Of a stretch of 64,000 bases of DNA, positions 23,901-36,874 are shown one piece after another. The notes below the pieces were generated by a model. The model saw only the letters and a list, made by a program, of their open reading frames with translations, did not search any database and was not told where the DNA came from. Location of the stretch: the NCBI RefSeq assembly GCF_000224145.3, contig NC_020174.2:270870-334869 (forward strand), written 5' to 3'. The translations under genes were made by a program, and so were the position numbers. Every line of letters begins with the position of its first letter. Position 1 is the first letter of the stretch. The stretch is from Ciona intestinalis. Taxonomy: Eukaryota; Chordata; Ascidiacea; Phlebobranchia; Cionidae.

Positions 23901-26900
23901 GAAGGACGTTTATACTTGTTGGTGGTTCGATTTTATCGATATCGCCAATTGTGTGTATTGAGAAAAGCTATTTTATCAATGCATATATGCGTGCGTTTAC
24001 CCCGTTTGTGGGGTAGCAGTAACGTTTATCTTTTAGCAACGTAAATTGGTTTAACGGCACGCCACGTTAGTATTTGTTTACTTAAAACACACACACATAT
24101 ATATTACAGATGCATATACCAGTTTGATACGTAAGAAGTTATCTTATAGTCCAGAAGGTCTGGTCTTACAATTCCTTTATAAACATGTGCCTTATACTTA
24201 CCACGTATGGTAGATAGCAGATAATGAATATACAACAAACGGCCATTGTTGTAATCGTCGCGTTTCGCGTTCGTCCCGTTCGCCGTTTTCTGTTTGTTTG
24301 TGATTGATGCTGTAACAATAAAAGGAAAAATAAAATATGTCAAATATGTTTAAAAAATGACATTCTATTCTATATGGATGAGGTCCTTGTCAGGATTAAG
24401 GCCAGATTTGGCTCATTACCCCGACTACTTATGTACGTATAGGTATAAATAAGTTTAAATTATTTATCCTCGAGTGGCAGAGCAACGACAGTCGTTATGA
24501 CACGGGTGTTCTGTTTCATATTCCTTTGTTTAAATTTTGAACACAATTAACTATTGCGTCGCACCGCGGTTCTGTATAGTTTTTCTATTATTACGTCACA
24601 GCAAAGTCGCCCCCAACGCGAAGCCGCTGAACTTTTAATGTGCACCAGTTTGTCGTACAAGCAATTATGTTGGTACAAATGCGGTTTTGTGACGTCACTG
24701 AGAGCTTTGTACGTCAAAATGAAATCTGCATTGCGTCACAATGGCTTGTGTGTACAGAGAATTGATTTTGTTTCAAACAATGTTCCTAATTATGACGAAT
24801 AATTGGAACTGTTTCAAAACAATGACACAAGTTTAAATAAAAATAAATGTTTGCAGTTTGGTTTTGCAAGCTCCATTTTATCTGCAGTGATCGGACGACC
24901 CAAGGACGTTTTAAATGCCAAGTATATTGTCCGTACGGTCACAGGAAATATTGGGAATTGTTGATTTTGATTCTACTTTGTCCCAGGAATCAGATTGGAA
25001 CGGGTTGTGGGTTTAAACTTCGGTTTTGAGAAAAAAAACTTGTAAATCGTGCGCTTATGGCAATACTTCTCAATCTATTTAAACTCGCGTATTTTGTTTC
25101 ATTTTATTTAAAGGCTTCGTAATCCCACTCCATGAAAAACTACAGCGCAAGCGCCTTAAATTCGTGATTTCTTTAACTTTAATTACTTTGAATAGTAGGT
25201 AATGTCTATTTATTTATGGCGGGGGCGTCTATTGAAAAGTGATTAGTAGGCTGAGGGTATTTATTATGTAAAGTACTATAAATAAAAAAAATAAAATAAA
25301 CTGACCAACCTTTTTGTCGAAATTCATTCGACATAATTTCAATTGAAACGTCACAGTACACGCTGCCATAAACAAGAGAGCGCAGAGAAATATCGAATGA
25401 ACGACCAACGCGTATATTTGGTCGATGCGATCGTCTGCAACAATATTTAAACATTAGTTTTGGGGCAATGAGCTAATTCTGACATAAATTCAAGGTTTCA
25501 AGCCGACCCTTGTCGTAGGGCTCGAGCCTACATATTAGAATAAGGTGTAACCAAAGAGAACGGTAACAAAATACGTTTTTGTTTTATTGGTTTAGACTTT
25601 ATATGACGTCACAATTACCATTATTCGTATCAAGCAAGCACATCCTTCGTCCTCTGACCACGTGATACTCTCCAACACCAAATATGGGCAAGATGGTCGT
25701 ACACAAAACGAAGCCACACGCAGCCGGGAGAAGGACTTTTAACATCTGGATCGTAAAATAGGGGGGTTGTAACATTTGATGTGGTGGCACCTTGGCAACT
25801 TGCCACGGGAAATCGACAGGCGCCAAGAGGATCTTGTAAAACGGGTAATCGAAATTGGAAGTCGGGAAGGAACATATCGCGTTAAAAGATGGTTGTCAAT
25901 TATAATGCGGGGTCGATGTTCTGATGATGTCGCTACCAGAAGAGATATATTTAAAAATCACAAAGACTATGTCAGGGGATCCAGTTTAGTCTTACATTAT
26001 TTTTTGTTTAAAACCGATATTCTGGCGCAGCAGAATTTAAATCGTTCAATTATTCATCAAACACATTATGATAAAACGAACCAATTCCGGTACGAAACAA
26101 TCGGATCTCATTACGTCACAATATAAAACAATAACACACCGCGTGAGACGCCAATCCTTGCGATTTACAAGCAATGCTTCTATAAAAAGCGACGATAAAT
26201 CGTCCAGGAAGAACCGACAAGTTTCTGCTTCGTTGCAACAAGTTTATGGAACAAATATAAAACTAAAGGAGTTTCGTGGGAGACGTGGAATGTTTGGAAC
26301 CAGCGTGATCCTTGTGTTTCATATCGTGTGAATTTGACCGAATATGAGGGAAACGATGGTGTATATATGTATGAGGTTTTACGCTTTAAAAATTGCTTGA
26401 ATAAAATGAATGGTAATTATCAAGGTTATATCATGTAGTTTGTTGTGTGTATGCTGATTTCACACACCAGTGGTTGTGTACGTTTATGTAAGGATACTTA
26501 TTGGTTATTTCATGAAATATTCTTTATTTACTACTAAATGGGACGGTAAAGTGAATGAAAAATTGACCATCCTACCCCGGCCAACTATATGTATGTCACC
26601 TCTGCCTTATAACATAACGAGCTCTTAACAAAGAACAACGAAAATCGCGACTTCTAGAAAATCCCGTTGTTCAAACACTTTGCTGCATTAGTGACGTCAT
26701 AATGGTATGGCAAGTGACATTACAAAGCATTTACACGAAACAAACACCTGCGCCGTGGTAGCGACCGCAGAAATATCGCGGTTTGAGGAGAAAGAATGTC
26801 GAACCAACCAAAGGGTAAAATCGAACGAAATTTTGGTAAAAAATCCGACCTGGCAATTATAAGCATATAATTATATTAATACCGAAAAACTTTAGCGACC

Positions 26901-29034
26901 TAATTTTTACTGTTTTATTATTTTAAACATCCTTTTGTAAGCGCACAATACGATGTAAAGCGATGTTTGTGGCGCCTAAAGTATTAAACTTTTTTTATTT
27001 CAATGTTTCGTCGCCAATCCGGAAACGAAATATTAAATAGCACTTAATCTAAACTGATTTAACTTTAAAATAACAAGGGTTTAATTTATATCGGCCATAA
27101 ATTTAGCTGGAACTATAAATAGAATTAACCTCGTGTATATATAATGGCGGGTTTTCAATCTGGATGAATTAAAGCGATTGTCGCGTTGGGTCGTCTGTTA
27201 CGTAGACAAACGCGAGTCATCAAAAGCGGCACGAGACAATTATCAATTAGGGTACTTTATGACGTCACATACCGTCAATCCAAGATGGCTTCTGTACTTG
27301 AATGGTTGGTACAACGCGATGACGCGATCGAACGCCATCAGTATTGTGATGAGCGGAGACACGAGAAGCAGAAACAAAGCCAAGAAACCCATGATCCTGC
27401 ATGATACCATACCACCTGCCCAGTTGCAATCCGGCGTGGCGAATATTGGCATCAACAGCAAAAGAACCGCCTGTGACGTCATAGAATGATGTGTGAATAA
27501 TGGTTAGGGTTTGTGGGGTAATAATACTTCGATAAACCATAAATGAATGTAACTTCGCATGGCGGGGCAACTTCAGTTGTTATAACACGGGTGTTCTGTT
27601 TTATACACCTTGTGCTCGCTTTTAAGTTACCACGTATGTAACTTTGCATGTGATCACAATGCAATTTAAATATGGGGTACTGTATTCTGACACACTATAC
27701 GTTACTGCGAGTTATTGAAACGATTCGAACTCATGTTTCAACCAAAGCAAGAACCACACCCACGTGACTCGCATGCGCGCCTGTCAAGTTAATGAAAAAT
27801 CGGTTCAAAAAGTCAAACCCCGAACCCTACTTTGCCCGAAACCAATAATTGATAGTAATTTCAATAAACATTACAATAACATAAGGTGCGCCCGTCCTGT
27901 GGTGGGTAAGGCCTATAACCAATACATCAAACGCCCTTTATGCTTAACAAGTGTCTCTCAGCCTTTTTGCTGCAACCAAAATATATTTTAAAGAACTTGT
28001 TTCACATTTTACACAACTTTTTATAAGCTGCAACAAAATAATTTAACTTTTACAATAACATTCAAAAGGGTTAGTGAAGCACTGTAGTAGGCGACCCAAC
28101 CAAATCAAATGGTTATCCAGTGGTTGAGAAGCATTTTTAGCTAAGGTTTCAAACTATGATGTATACGTTAATATGATGTGTATGTACTCGTATGAACTGT
28201 AGTTACCAGGAAAGGAAATTACAGCTCATTAGTTTGATTGACAGTTTTCTACAAAACGTAACATGATTAGCATGCATGGTTAAACATAAAAAAGCAAAAA
28301 TACTGGGAAAACGCTAAAAAATACCCGCTAAATTTTGATGGCAAAAATGTGAAAAACGACACAACAGTAATAGTAAGCTCTGCATAGTTTGTTTACACTA
28401 TCAGTAAAGATTTGCTTTAATGTACCAACTCCGTACTAAATCTCAGGTCTCATGGCACTCACTGCCCCAAACCATAGCGTTACCATTCTATATGGAAGAG
28501 GTCCTACAGGGGGCTGTCATATAGCACAGGACCTGAGATTTGGGGCAGAGTTGTCCTATTACCCCAACATTGTGTATGCATATTATATTCTATATGGGTG
28601 AGGTTCTACAGTGAGGCATGCCATGGGACCTGGGAATTAGGCCAAATTTGGCTCATTATCCAAACATTGTATATGTACATTCTATTCTATATGGGCGAGG
28701 TCCTACAGTAAGGCGCGCCACAGTGCCTGGGATTTAGGTTAGATTTGATCTAATAACCCAATTATAACTTTACCTGTATTAAATCAGTGATGTTTAGAAA
28801 CCTTATGCACAAATACACTGGGTTGCTTCGCCCTCTTACTGTCACAAGGGGAACTCTGAACAAAACGAACGAAGCCGCCAAGTTGAGTAGAATAGTAAGC
28901 GCCAGGAACAAAGCCAAAGTTGTGTTCAATATATTCCATTTACATTGCCCAATATATGGGTTAGTGTTGTTTGGTAGGTGGGTGGTGAAGTTGAAGTTAG
29001 GGGTGGTGGGGTTATCCGGTATTCGTAACGACAT
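21000..29034 (-). CDS. Class A (rhodopsin-like) GPCR, prostanoid-receptor-like, long C-tail
   Basis: Nine exons: 29034-28774, 27470-27273, 25745-25619, 25434-25310, 24309-24202, 23701-23558, 23173-23077, 22475-22324, 21642-21000. Phases all join to 617 residues if the single N at 21351 is an extra base. Exon 1: N-glycosylation sites (NFT, NNT, NTT), TM1, start of TM2 (LNITDLIQ). Exon 2: rest of TM2, TM3 with CRIMGF and the DRV (DRY-type) motif in AFDRVIALYQPF. Exon 3: TM4 and an extracellular loop GVGEYHVVRGRRMC. Exon 4: TM5. Exon 5: TM6 with CYLP. Exon 6: TM7 with NPVVY. Exons 7-9: about 300 hydrophilic cytoplasmic residues rich in Ser/Thr/Arg, ending SGVVDTSH. The TM3 CR-MG...SPL...AMA-like pattern and the second loop recall prostanoid receptors. 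However, the TM7 Arg and DPW of that family are absent, so the ligand is unknown. The upstream in-frame TAG supports the ATG at 29034. Confidence 0.82.
22613..22668. repeat. Short tandem duplication in a GPCR intron
   Basis: ACGGTGGTTTTGTTTTAATT plus ATAATTT is present twice in direct tandem with essentially no divergence, indicating a recent slippage or duplication. Confidence 0.8.
28480..28765 (+). repeat. Tandem array of the 'GGTGAGGTCCTACAG' element, about 3 copies
   Basis: Units begin at about 28485, 28584 and 28678 with TTCTATATGG(G) ... GAGGTCCTACAG and run to CATTACCCCAACATTGT or a variant. The array ends within 10-20 bases of the GPCR exon 1 donor (28774), so it lies at the start of intron 1 in transcript sense. 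Confidence 0.8.
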
Positions 29035-32000
29035 TGTTAATATCTACGTTTATCTGTAAGGAAGGGAATACGTTATATTAATAAGTCTTAAAGTAAAAGG
29101 AAAAGTGCAGAATTAAGCATCTAATAGTAAAAAATACACACCATAGAAGTTTTAGCGACATGTCACTTATATGGGATATTATGTGCTAACGATATCCATC
29201 TTACCCAACAGTACTATATGCAACGCAAAACAGCGGCAAACCAACATAATATTACTCATATATCGCTGTATTATTACTCTGTTAATATTTTCACCGCATT
29301 TATCAACAAAACGATAATTTAGTTTCAATCGAACATTTAACGTCAACAACGTTCGCTGCATTCGATTAAACGCAGCATTTGACGCGAAACCTTTTCGGGT
29401 TTTTCTCATCGTGCAAACCAGTGTTACACAGGTGGATGAAGTTACTTTATGCTGTAACTGTATACGTGCGGCAAAAGTCAACAAACCATAAACTTAAGTA
29501 TATTGTACACAAGTTCAGTACAGAACAAGTTTACATGCGGTAAAAGCCGGCAGTTTTACCATGACCGTACACTATTATAATCATACCAACATTGTAATAT
29601 GGCCGTCAAACTGCTGCATTTCTTTAAAACAATCAAAAGCTAATTACCACATGCAGTAAACACCCGTACCGGCATATATTGAATGCAAATACGCTTGTTT
29701 TTATAACGCTACACTCTTACATTACGTTGCTTGTATGGCTTACAAATCCATTTCGTTACTGACACACGAATTTTTTGCTATTAAATTGAAACAATCTATG
29801 CTTATGGTTTGTATTCGACATTCATATATAAGATACTACGCCATGCAGCCAGGCTTGCATGCGATAATACCGCGATCATAATCGACGCGTTTTAACTCTC
29901 TCGTCTATACAGCAAACCGTCACATTATATTGAATGCAAATTCAAAACAAACTGTTAAATTCAAACTAAAACATAACAGAAACAGATCCTATGTTCGATG
30001 AAAGCGGCCATTTATATTCCCCATACAACAGTTGTTACTAAATCATTCTAAAACTTTTTCCACTCGCGTACCATCTACATTCCATACAAAGGCCTCATAC
30101 AACTTGTTAATAACTACAGAACAGAGCACAAAAAACGTGATTTTTCATTTACTGTTAGCTTGTTTGTTTGTAAACTTTAAATTGCAAATTAAACGCAACA
30201 ACTTGTTATAAGTTTTAAATGCAAAACAAAAATATCCATCGAAAATCATTTAATAAACAGAATCGAATATACTGACATAACCCCACAGTTCCACATAATA
30301 CTTTGAAGTCAACTTTCGCTTCAAACAACCAACTTCTCTCTGCACTGCAGGGGCGAATATAATCAAAGCAATGTCTGCGCCAACATGGCTAAGTAAGAGC
30401 CGCGTTTTTCCCACGCCGCGTTTTGAACCGGTCGTGAAAAAGCCGACGGTTCAACCTTGACAGTGAGTTTAAAGTAACATTGAAAGTGATAACCGTATAA
30501 TAATCGGCGTTTTACATATTTATACCAAATGTAAAACGCATTTATATTTCTGTGTTCCATTCTACACTGGTTAAGACCCTCTATACACTGTGACTGCTGG
30601 CATAAGATTTAAATCGTAGTTGGTCCACACACAAAGTTAAGCTTACCCAAGTACAATCATCATATCCATCAACACAGTGTATCAACCCCCCTTATACACC
30701 AGCCATGTTATATAGCAATGTTTAATCGTAATCACCGCGTATTCAACACCATCGATAAACTGAAGAACCTCTTTCAACAAGATTCGATCTTTGGAACTCA
30801 CCCAACTCAGGTCGTCTGATTCTCACACATTTTAAATGCGCCGTCTGGACTATATACGACCTCCCATCTACTTGGACCTTATAATTGCATTACCACAAAC
30901 CCGAAGCTGTAAAAGCTCTCTATATAGCAGAAAATAATAAAAGTAAATTTGTTTTGGGAATTTGGTTCAAAAAAACGCTAAAATATTGGCTTGTTTATAA
31001 TTTTACCCCAAAACGACAGCTACACGACGAAGCAAACAGGGTAGTTTACGAATGTTTTTAGAAAAATCGCTTAAAATGTGGGGATAATTTTAAAGTTAAA
31101 TAAATAAAAATTTACGAAAATTAACATTTTCGTTCTAATTTGGGCTCAAACTAAAACTACTAAAGCAAACAGAATATTTTTTGAGTGAATTTACAAAAAT
31201 CGCTTAAAACTTTTAAACAATTCATTATTTAAATAAACAAAGCGCAAATAACCGATTTATTCTAATTTCTGTCCGAAATAACCATCCACACGTCACGAGA
31301 GAGGCTGTACCGTTGAGTTGGAATATTGTTAGAAATTTTACACAACCGCAACTTGGGATGGATTCGTCTCCTTGCGATGATTCACTTCTTGTACAAACTT
31401 CACTCGTTTGTCTGCTTCTAAATTAGAAACTGGATTCCAGATTTCTGACTTTAGCTCTTATAGTGACGCAACAGAAGAAAGCTTTTATTCCGTCATTGAA
31501 GTCACTGTGACGTAACAGACCTGGGAAATTCGGCACAGATGTCGCTGATAAAGCGTCGAAGATAAACATGTTTTCGGAAATCGTTTTGTTTTATGGAACT
31601 CTAGAATCACCGACAATGCTGGAACAATCACATAACATAAAGTATTATGCATCTCTTCGAAAACGATGGCGGAGATCAAATTAATTAAAACAACGACGAG
31701 AAGGGAATTAGCGGCAAAACGACAATCGTTAACAACACGTTTCAGGTAAAACTACCGAAGAAAATCATTAAATAAAAGCGCGGCTGCTGAGTTTAAAAAC
31801 TGTTCTAAACAAACCGACCTCAAAGCTGGAAAACATTATGTCTGAAAATCTCAAGTTCGAGACTTGAACACAAAGTTGTATTGGTCAGACTGCGTATACT
31901 CGGAAACAGTTGGTATTTCCCATGCGAATAGTGGGCCATGGAACAACGTTCTATTCGTGTAAAGCAAATTTGCCAATTGTGGCTTGTCTCAATACACGTC

Positions 32001-32789
32001 TACAGAAGCCCTGTTGCTACAAACTCTTGAACCTTATGGTCACAACTGAACAGAAACATCATTTGCACGCATATCTAGTTATTGGGCTGAACACAGGATA
32101 CCGATGTCTCTGTTTGTCAATTCAATTTCGGTGTTTTAGCCGCAAACTGCGCGATGCTATTTCGGGCGCAAGCTTATGAATTTAAAGGGACAAGGGATTT
32201 TTTGGGGTGTCAGTCACTCTTTATATACGCTACAGGGAAACCTTAATTAAGCAAAAAGTGAAATAAAAGCTCGACTGCAATCTTAACTTTATGAATGTAC
32301 AGCAATTAAATACGCACACATGCTTTTACCACACGGCCTGCTGAAGATATTTTTAGTAGGCCATGCTTATATACAACGACTGTACTTATTCCAGCAACTG
32401 AAAACTATAGTAACTTATTTTATCGCTTTTGAATTGCCGAAATACCAATACTTTTAAATCTGTTACAATCCTATTTTATTATAAAGTAAAAATATAACTA
32501 ACTACTAAATCTAAACTACAATTCATATAATTCTGCAACCATTATGACGTAACGTAAGACCATTGTTTTGTTCCACGGCTGGCATTGTTTTAACAATCGT
32601 TACATTATTCGCTCATACAGAAGCTTGCCTTACAATCCGGAAACGTTTGTCGTTTGCTTCCTTTCGTCCTTAATTAACCGAAGCATTTATTGCAGCAGAT
32701 GTTGTGTTACCTTTGCAAGGTGTAGCTGTAGGGTGCCTCAACCCAAACCAACGCTTGTACCTATGTTTCATCATTATATTCGAAAAGGA

Positions 32790-33015
32790 TGTAACTTATT
32801 TATCCTCACATGGCGGGCAAACACATTCGTTATAACAAGGGTGTTCTGTTTCATACGCATCGGCCCCACTTATACGAGTTACGACGCATGTAACTTGGTG
32901 GGTGATTGTTTTTCTGTATTGCTGATAATTTAGACAACCCATTAGTAACCACTGGGTTGAAGTAATTGCCGTTAAGTGTCTTGCACAAGCACACATATGC
33001 CTATCAGTGGTAGCA
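32790..33015 (-). repeat. SINE copy with full-length 3' tail, inverted
   Basis: Reading right to left: TGCTACCACTG, TGTGCTTGTGCAAGACACTT, AACCCAGTGGTTACTAATGG, GTCTAAATTATCAGCAATAC, CACCAAGTTACATGCG, GAAACAGAACACCCTTGTTA, CATGTGAGGATAAATAAGTT. This copy shows that the tRNA-headed body and the tail with the GTATGAAACAGAACACCC motif are one unit. Confidence 0.7.
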
Positions 33016-33852
33016 GCGGCGGTCTGTTTTATTATAAGCTAAAGTCGAGCGCTGTAAACTAAAGTCAGGTTTAAGGGTTATGTCGTACTAGGCCAAGGCT
33101 TTGGATTTATGCCAAAGGTGTCTTCTTACTCACAACACGTAAATTCGATACAAATTATGCGAACTTGCAAAAATTAAAAAGCTGTTATATAACTTTATTT
33201 GAATAACAGAAATTTACTTATCGATTACAAAAACCTAACAATATTTACAATCATACATACGTGTATTTTATTCTATGTTTCTGCATTCATTCATACACAC
33301 ACGTCTAAGTGTTACTAATATAACTCAAACTGATCTTCCGTCATAAAAATAAACCTTTAGATTTAACGAAAAACAAACATTACCGCACAACTGCTGTGTA
33401 TGCCCACATACACTGTAACTGTTTACACCAGATTTCACCGTTTTATAAGAATGGCGCAAGCGTCATATGCTCTTATTTACTGCCTGGCTACTTAGCATGT
33501 GGTGTAGCCCACGCTTCTACATACGCGCGTGGCGAAATGCAATAAGATATTGCGGAAATCAGTTTCACGTGAGCTTTTGTTTTCTCCTTATGAGAGGCCA
33601 AAGCATATTTAGTGCAACCCATGTTTTGCTGCAACGTAACAATAGAGTACTGATGCAACAGTGGATGAAGAATTAGGGGCTTGTGACGTCATAAACGTTG
33701 CAACAATCTCATGATCTCAGGTAAATAAATCACAGAAATCGAGACTAATGTGCAATAGAGGAACATGTATTACACAACGCCCTTAGTTCTAAACCGTTTC
33801 CACTCGAGTATAATTTTCGCACATTTCACACAGACACCATACATACGATCAT

Positions 33853-33936
33853 CATATAGTGGAGTGGGGTAAGATGGGACAAGTTTATCCCTTTTCGATC
33901 GGCAACCGTATCCCGTCTTACCCCACAGCACTATAT
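33853..33936. repeat. MITE, internally deleted, near-perfect hairpin
   Basis: ATATAGTG...GTGGGGTAAGATGGGACAA on the left, TCCCGTCTTACCCCAC...CACTATAT on the right, only 84 bases overall. It is a deletion derivative of the GGGGTAAGATGG family. Confidence 0.75.
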
Positions 33937-34076
33937 GTTTGTTTTTATTCATTACCGCTATTATTATGGACCAGGATATTATATTTACATGTTATTTAAT
34001 ACAAACAGTACTGTGTGCGTTGGTGTTCGAAACTAATGACTCATCCGGGTGATATATGTTAATTAAATTTGAATAT

Positions 34077-34245
34077 AGTATACACTGTGGGGTAAGATGG
34101 ACACAATATCCCATATTGCCCGATCGTGTTTATAACAATTAACAACACTATTTTAGAATCGTTGGAACACGGTTACTTAATTTGAAAATAATCTTTGCTT
34201 TCCAAATGGGAACATGGACCATCTTGCCCCAACCTACCATTTTAT
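34077..34245. repeat. MITE, GGGGTAAGATGG family copy
   Basis: Left end ACTGTGGGGTAAGATGGACA, right end ACCATCTTGCCCCAACCTAC. The core carries CGATCGTGTTTATAACAATT as in the other copies. Confidence 0.7.
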
Positions 34246-35149
34246 AAACCAATCAGATACAATTAAAGCGCTTCGGTTGTAAAAATGCAGAAGAAGGAAT
34301 ATACAGGCACTGCAAATATCAGAAAATAAAATTATAAAAACAAAGTAACCGTTTCGCAACTCTGTCTTGTTTCGAAGTCTTTTTGTTACATTTGTTTTTT
34401 AGAAAGTGATTTTTATAGAATACTGTTTTTCGTTGAGTCATTCTAACTCCCACCTGGAGATGCTGGTCACAATAACCGGCATAGTTCGTAAACAAGTCAC
34501 ATTGTGACCTGTGTGTGGCATCCTGTTTATCATATTAGGCGATAAAATTAAAAGTTGGAACAATTTTTCAATGACCAGGTCAAATAGAATGCACTTTCTC
34601 TTTACAGTCGACAAAATAACCTAAAATAGACCTAAATATTATATTAATAGAAGCTATCGCTGTTGTTTTGGTTTGCAGTGGTTTACTTTTGAGATTGCTG
34701 CTAACCTAACTCAGTGTGATTTTCATGCTTTTGTTATACGACAATAACTAATTTATAGAATATACTGGTAACTCAGATTCGCAGAATTTATTCAGCTATT
34801 TCCAAACTGGGATATTTCCAGCTTTTAACAGAAATTCGCTTTAGGTATCTTCCGGAAATTATTGATGCTATCCTGGGATAAATTAATTGCAGGTTTAACT
34901 GTGAAGGGCAATTGCCAATTTGATTAACAACGATAGCATCTGGATTGCTACGTGCATTATTCATTGCACGTGTCAAGTAGTGTATTGGTAATCTTCTAAA
35001 AATAGTAAAATACACAAAAAATCAGGGTCAACTGTTGGGGTAAATGGATTTTATCGCAAACACAAAAACTTTTTGAAAAATAGGAGAAAGGAGTTTTTGG
35101 ATTACTGTAGTTAAATGTTGTCACGTATTTTTGATCTGTTTGTATAACG

Positions 35150-35350
35150 GATTCATCTTTGCGTGGCGGGAAACGATTGTCCCTGTGACACGGGAGTTCT
35201 GTTTTACAAAACAAATGGTAGCTTTTTAGTTACCCCTTATTTAACTTTATGTGGGATAATTTGGTGTACCGCTGGTAGCAGCGTCGAGCCTCGAACCCTT
35301 CCCCTCTTCACTGGAGCGGGCATGATTACCAGACGCCGAAGCGGTCGGAC
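35150..35350 (-). repeat. Degenerate SINE copy upstream of ECI1
   Basis: Contains, inverted, the tail motif TGACACGGGAGTTCTGTTTT, a TTAACTTTATGTGGG link and a tRNA-like head GCGTCGAGCCTCGAACCC. It lies 220 bases before the ECI1 start. Confidence 0.55.
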
Positions 35351-35570
35351 TTCTGATCTTATACTAAGAATATTTCTTTAAATAATGATAAAATCTTTGT
35401 AGTTTGCTGAGAATAATTGTTGGATTTTTGTTCTTTTATTTGAACTTTTTTCAATATACCCGCCGTCCTCCTATCCGATTTAGTCATTTATGATTTTGTC
35501 GCCAGGGCAGCAAGTTCCCGTTTTAAAACTTTCGATCTTTATAAATTTGGTGTCGATTTTTTATTGCAAA

Positions 35571-36404
35571 ATGTTGTCAAGGGCATGTTTCAGGCAGTTT
35601 TCCGCTTCAATTCGACGAATGTCGAGTACAAATATCGTGGAAACCAACATTGATAGCGGAACTGGCTTCGCAACCGTAACTTTATCGCAACCACCAGTAA
35701 ACAGTTTGGATAAAAATTTACTTACTGCAATTACGGACAGATTTAAAAAACTTAGCGATGATTCTTCGGTTACTGGGGCCATTTTAACTTCCAAATTCGA
35801 TGGTAAAGTATTTTCTGCTGGCTTAAATATCGTTGATATGTTCCAAAAGTCGGACGACCATCTCGGCGAGTTTTGGGGTATGGTGCAGGAGTGGTATCTT
35901 ACTATACAAGGGTTTCCTAAACCCTTGGTATCCGCCATTAATGGGCACGCACCTACCGGCGGTTGTGCAATGGCTTTAATGTCAGATTACCGTGTGATGG
36001 TTGAAGGGAAAACAATTGGATTAAATGAGACATTGTTGGGGATTGTTGCCCCTTTTTTCTTCGCTGATTTAATGATTGCTGCTGTTGGTAGAAGACATGC
36101 TGAATTTGCACTAAATAATGGCTACCTGTACACCTCAGATGAGGCATTAAAGATTGGCTTAGTTGATGAAGTTGTAAACCTTGACCAAGTTGTTCCAACT
36201 GCATTGAAAATTCTTACTAAGATGACCAAAACACCTCAACCCGCTTACCAAGTTTGTAAGAATTTCCTTCGTAAAGAAACAATGGACACATTGCGCAATG
36301 ATCGAGCTGGTGACATTGCTCATTTTGTTGGTTTTGTTCAACAACCTAACGTTCAAAAAGCGATTGGAGGTTATTTGCAAGCTTTGAAACAAAGGAAGAA
36401 ATAA
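35571..36404 (+). CDS. ECI1: Enoyl-CoA delta isomerase 1, mitochondrial; single exon
   Basis: 277 residues from the ATG at 35571 (MLSRACFRQFSASIRRMSS), which gives an Arg/Ser-rich mitochondrial presequence; an in-frame ATG at 35490 would add 27 hydrophobic residues and looks less likely. Crotonase fold: TVTLSQPPVNSLD, the oxyanion-hole segment KVFSAGLNIVDM, INGHAPTGGC, and the catalytic-glutamate region TIGLNETLLGIVAPF, which nearly matches vertebrate ECI1. It converts 3-cis/3-trans-enoyl-CoA to 2-trans-enoyl-CoA so that unsaturated fatty acids can enter beta-oxidation. No intron interrupts the coding region, although vertebrate ECI1 has several. It heads a cluster of four plus-strand genes, with AATAAA 130 bases past the stop. 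Identification is firm; only the exact start is open. Confidence 0.95.
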   Translation: MLSRACFRQFSASIRRMSSTNIVETNIDSGTGFATVTLSQPPVNSLDKNLLTAITDRFKKLSDDSSVTGAILTSKFDGKVFSAGLNIVDMFQKSDDHLGEFWGMVQEWYLTIQGFPKPLVSAINGHAPTGGCAMALMSDYRVMVEGKTIGLNETLLGIVAPFFFADLMIAAVGRRHAEFALNNGYLYTSDEALKIGLVDEVVNLDQVVPTALKILTKMTKTPQPAYQVCKNFLRKETMDTLRNDRAGDIAHFVGFVQQPNVQKAIGGYLQALKQRKK

Positions 36405-36874
36405 TCCAAACACAAGCTACATTAAACAAAGTTCTTTAAATTGCAATTAATTTTGTGTTCAATTGAAATGAACATGTTGGTATGGTTCGTTGTTACAATC
36501 ATGTAGTCATGTTGTGTGAGTGTGATGGCTTTAAATAAACAATTAAAGGGTCAATACAATACATGTTTAAAAGAAATAAATTTACATTGCATATTTAGAG
36601 TTTAGCTGATGTACAAATACATAAAATGAGCCTTTGTGTAGGTGCTAGTGAAGAAACACATAAGCTGTAATGCTGTATACCTCTATCAAAACTTTAGCAT
36701 TATCGGAACTATATTCCAAACATGTTGCCTGTATCGTTACAGAAGGTTCTTTTCTATCACTTATGATCTACATATTTCATAATTGTTTAAAACCCATAAT
36801 AATATTGAATGATTTTATTTTGTTGATGTTTCTTTGATTCTAATTTTGTTTCCACATCCAGGTTGTTAGGAATA
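36405..36874. other. ECI1-CMTR1 intergenic spacer
   Basis: A 470-base AT-rich spacer with the ECI1 polyadenylation signal. It ends in TCCACATCCAG at 36851-36861, an acceptor-like site just before the CMTR1 ATG, fit for spliced-leader trans-splicing or a 5'UTR intron. Confidence 0.45.
36534..36539 (+). terminator. Polyadenylation signal AATAAA for ECI1
   Basis: A canonical hexamer 130 bases after the ECI1 stop. Confidence 0.55.

Larger units (their letters stand above)
29035..35489. other. Gene-poor 6.4 kb, probable GPCR upstream DNA plus repeats
   Basis: No exon could be supported on either strand. Open frames of 60-120 codons here lack ATG starts, overlap SINE sequence or have no family signature. 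It contains MITE copies (29165-29219 fragment, 33853-33936, 34077-34245), SINE remnants (32790-33015, 35150-35350) and a 1 kb AT-rich stretch near 31000. It is the 5' flank of both the GPCR (minus) and ECI1 (plus). Confidence 0.45.

Noticed and set aside
32568-32933. 121-residue plus-strand frame
   Set aside because: No ATG start, Cys-rich by chance, and its right part overlaps an inverted SINE.
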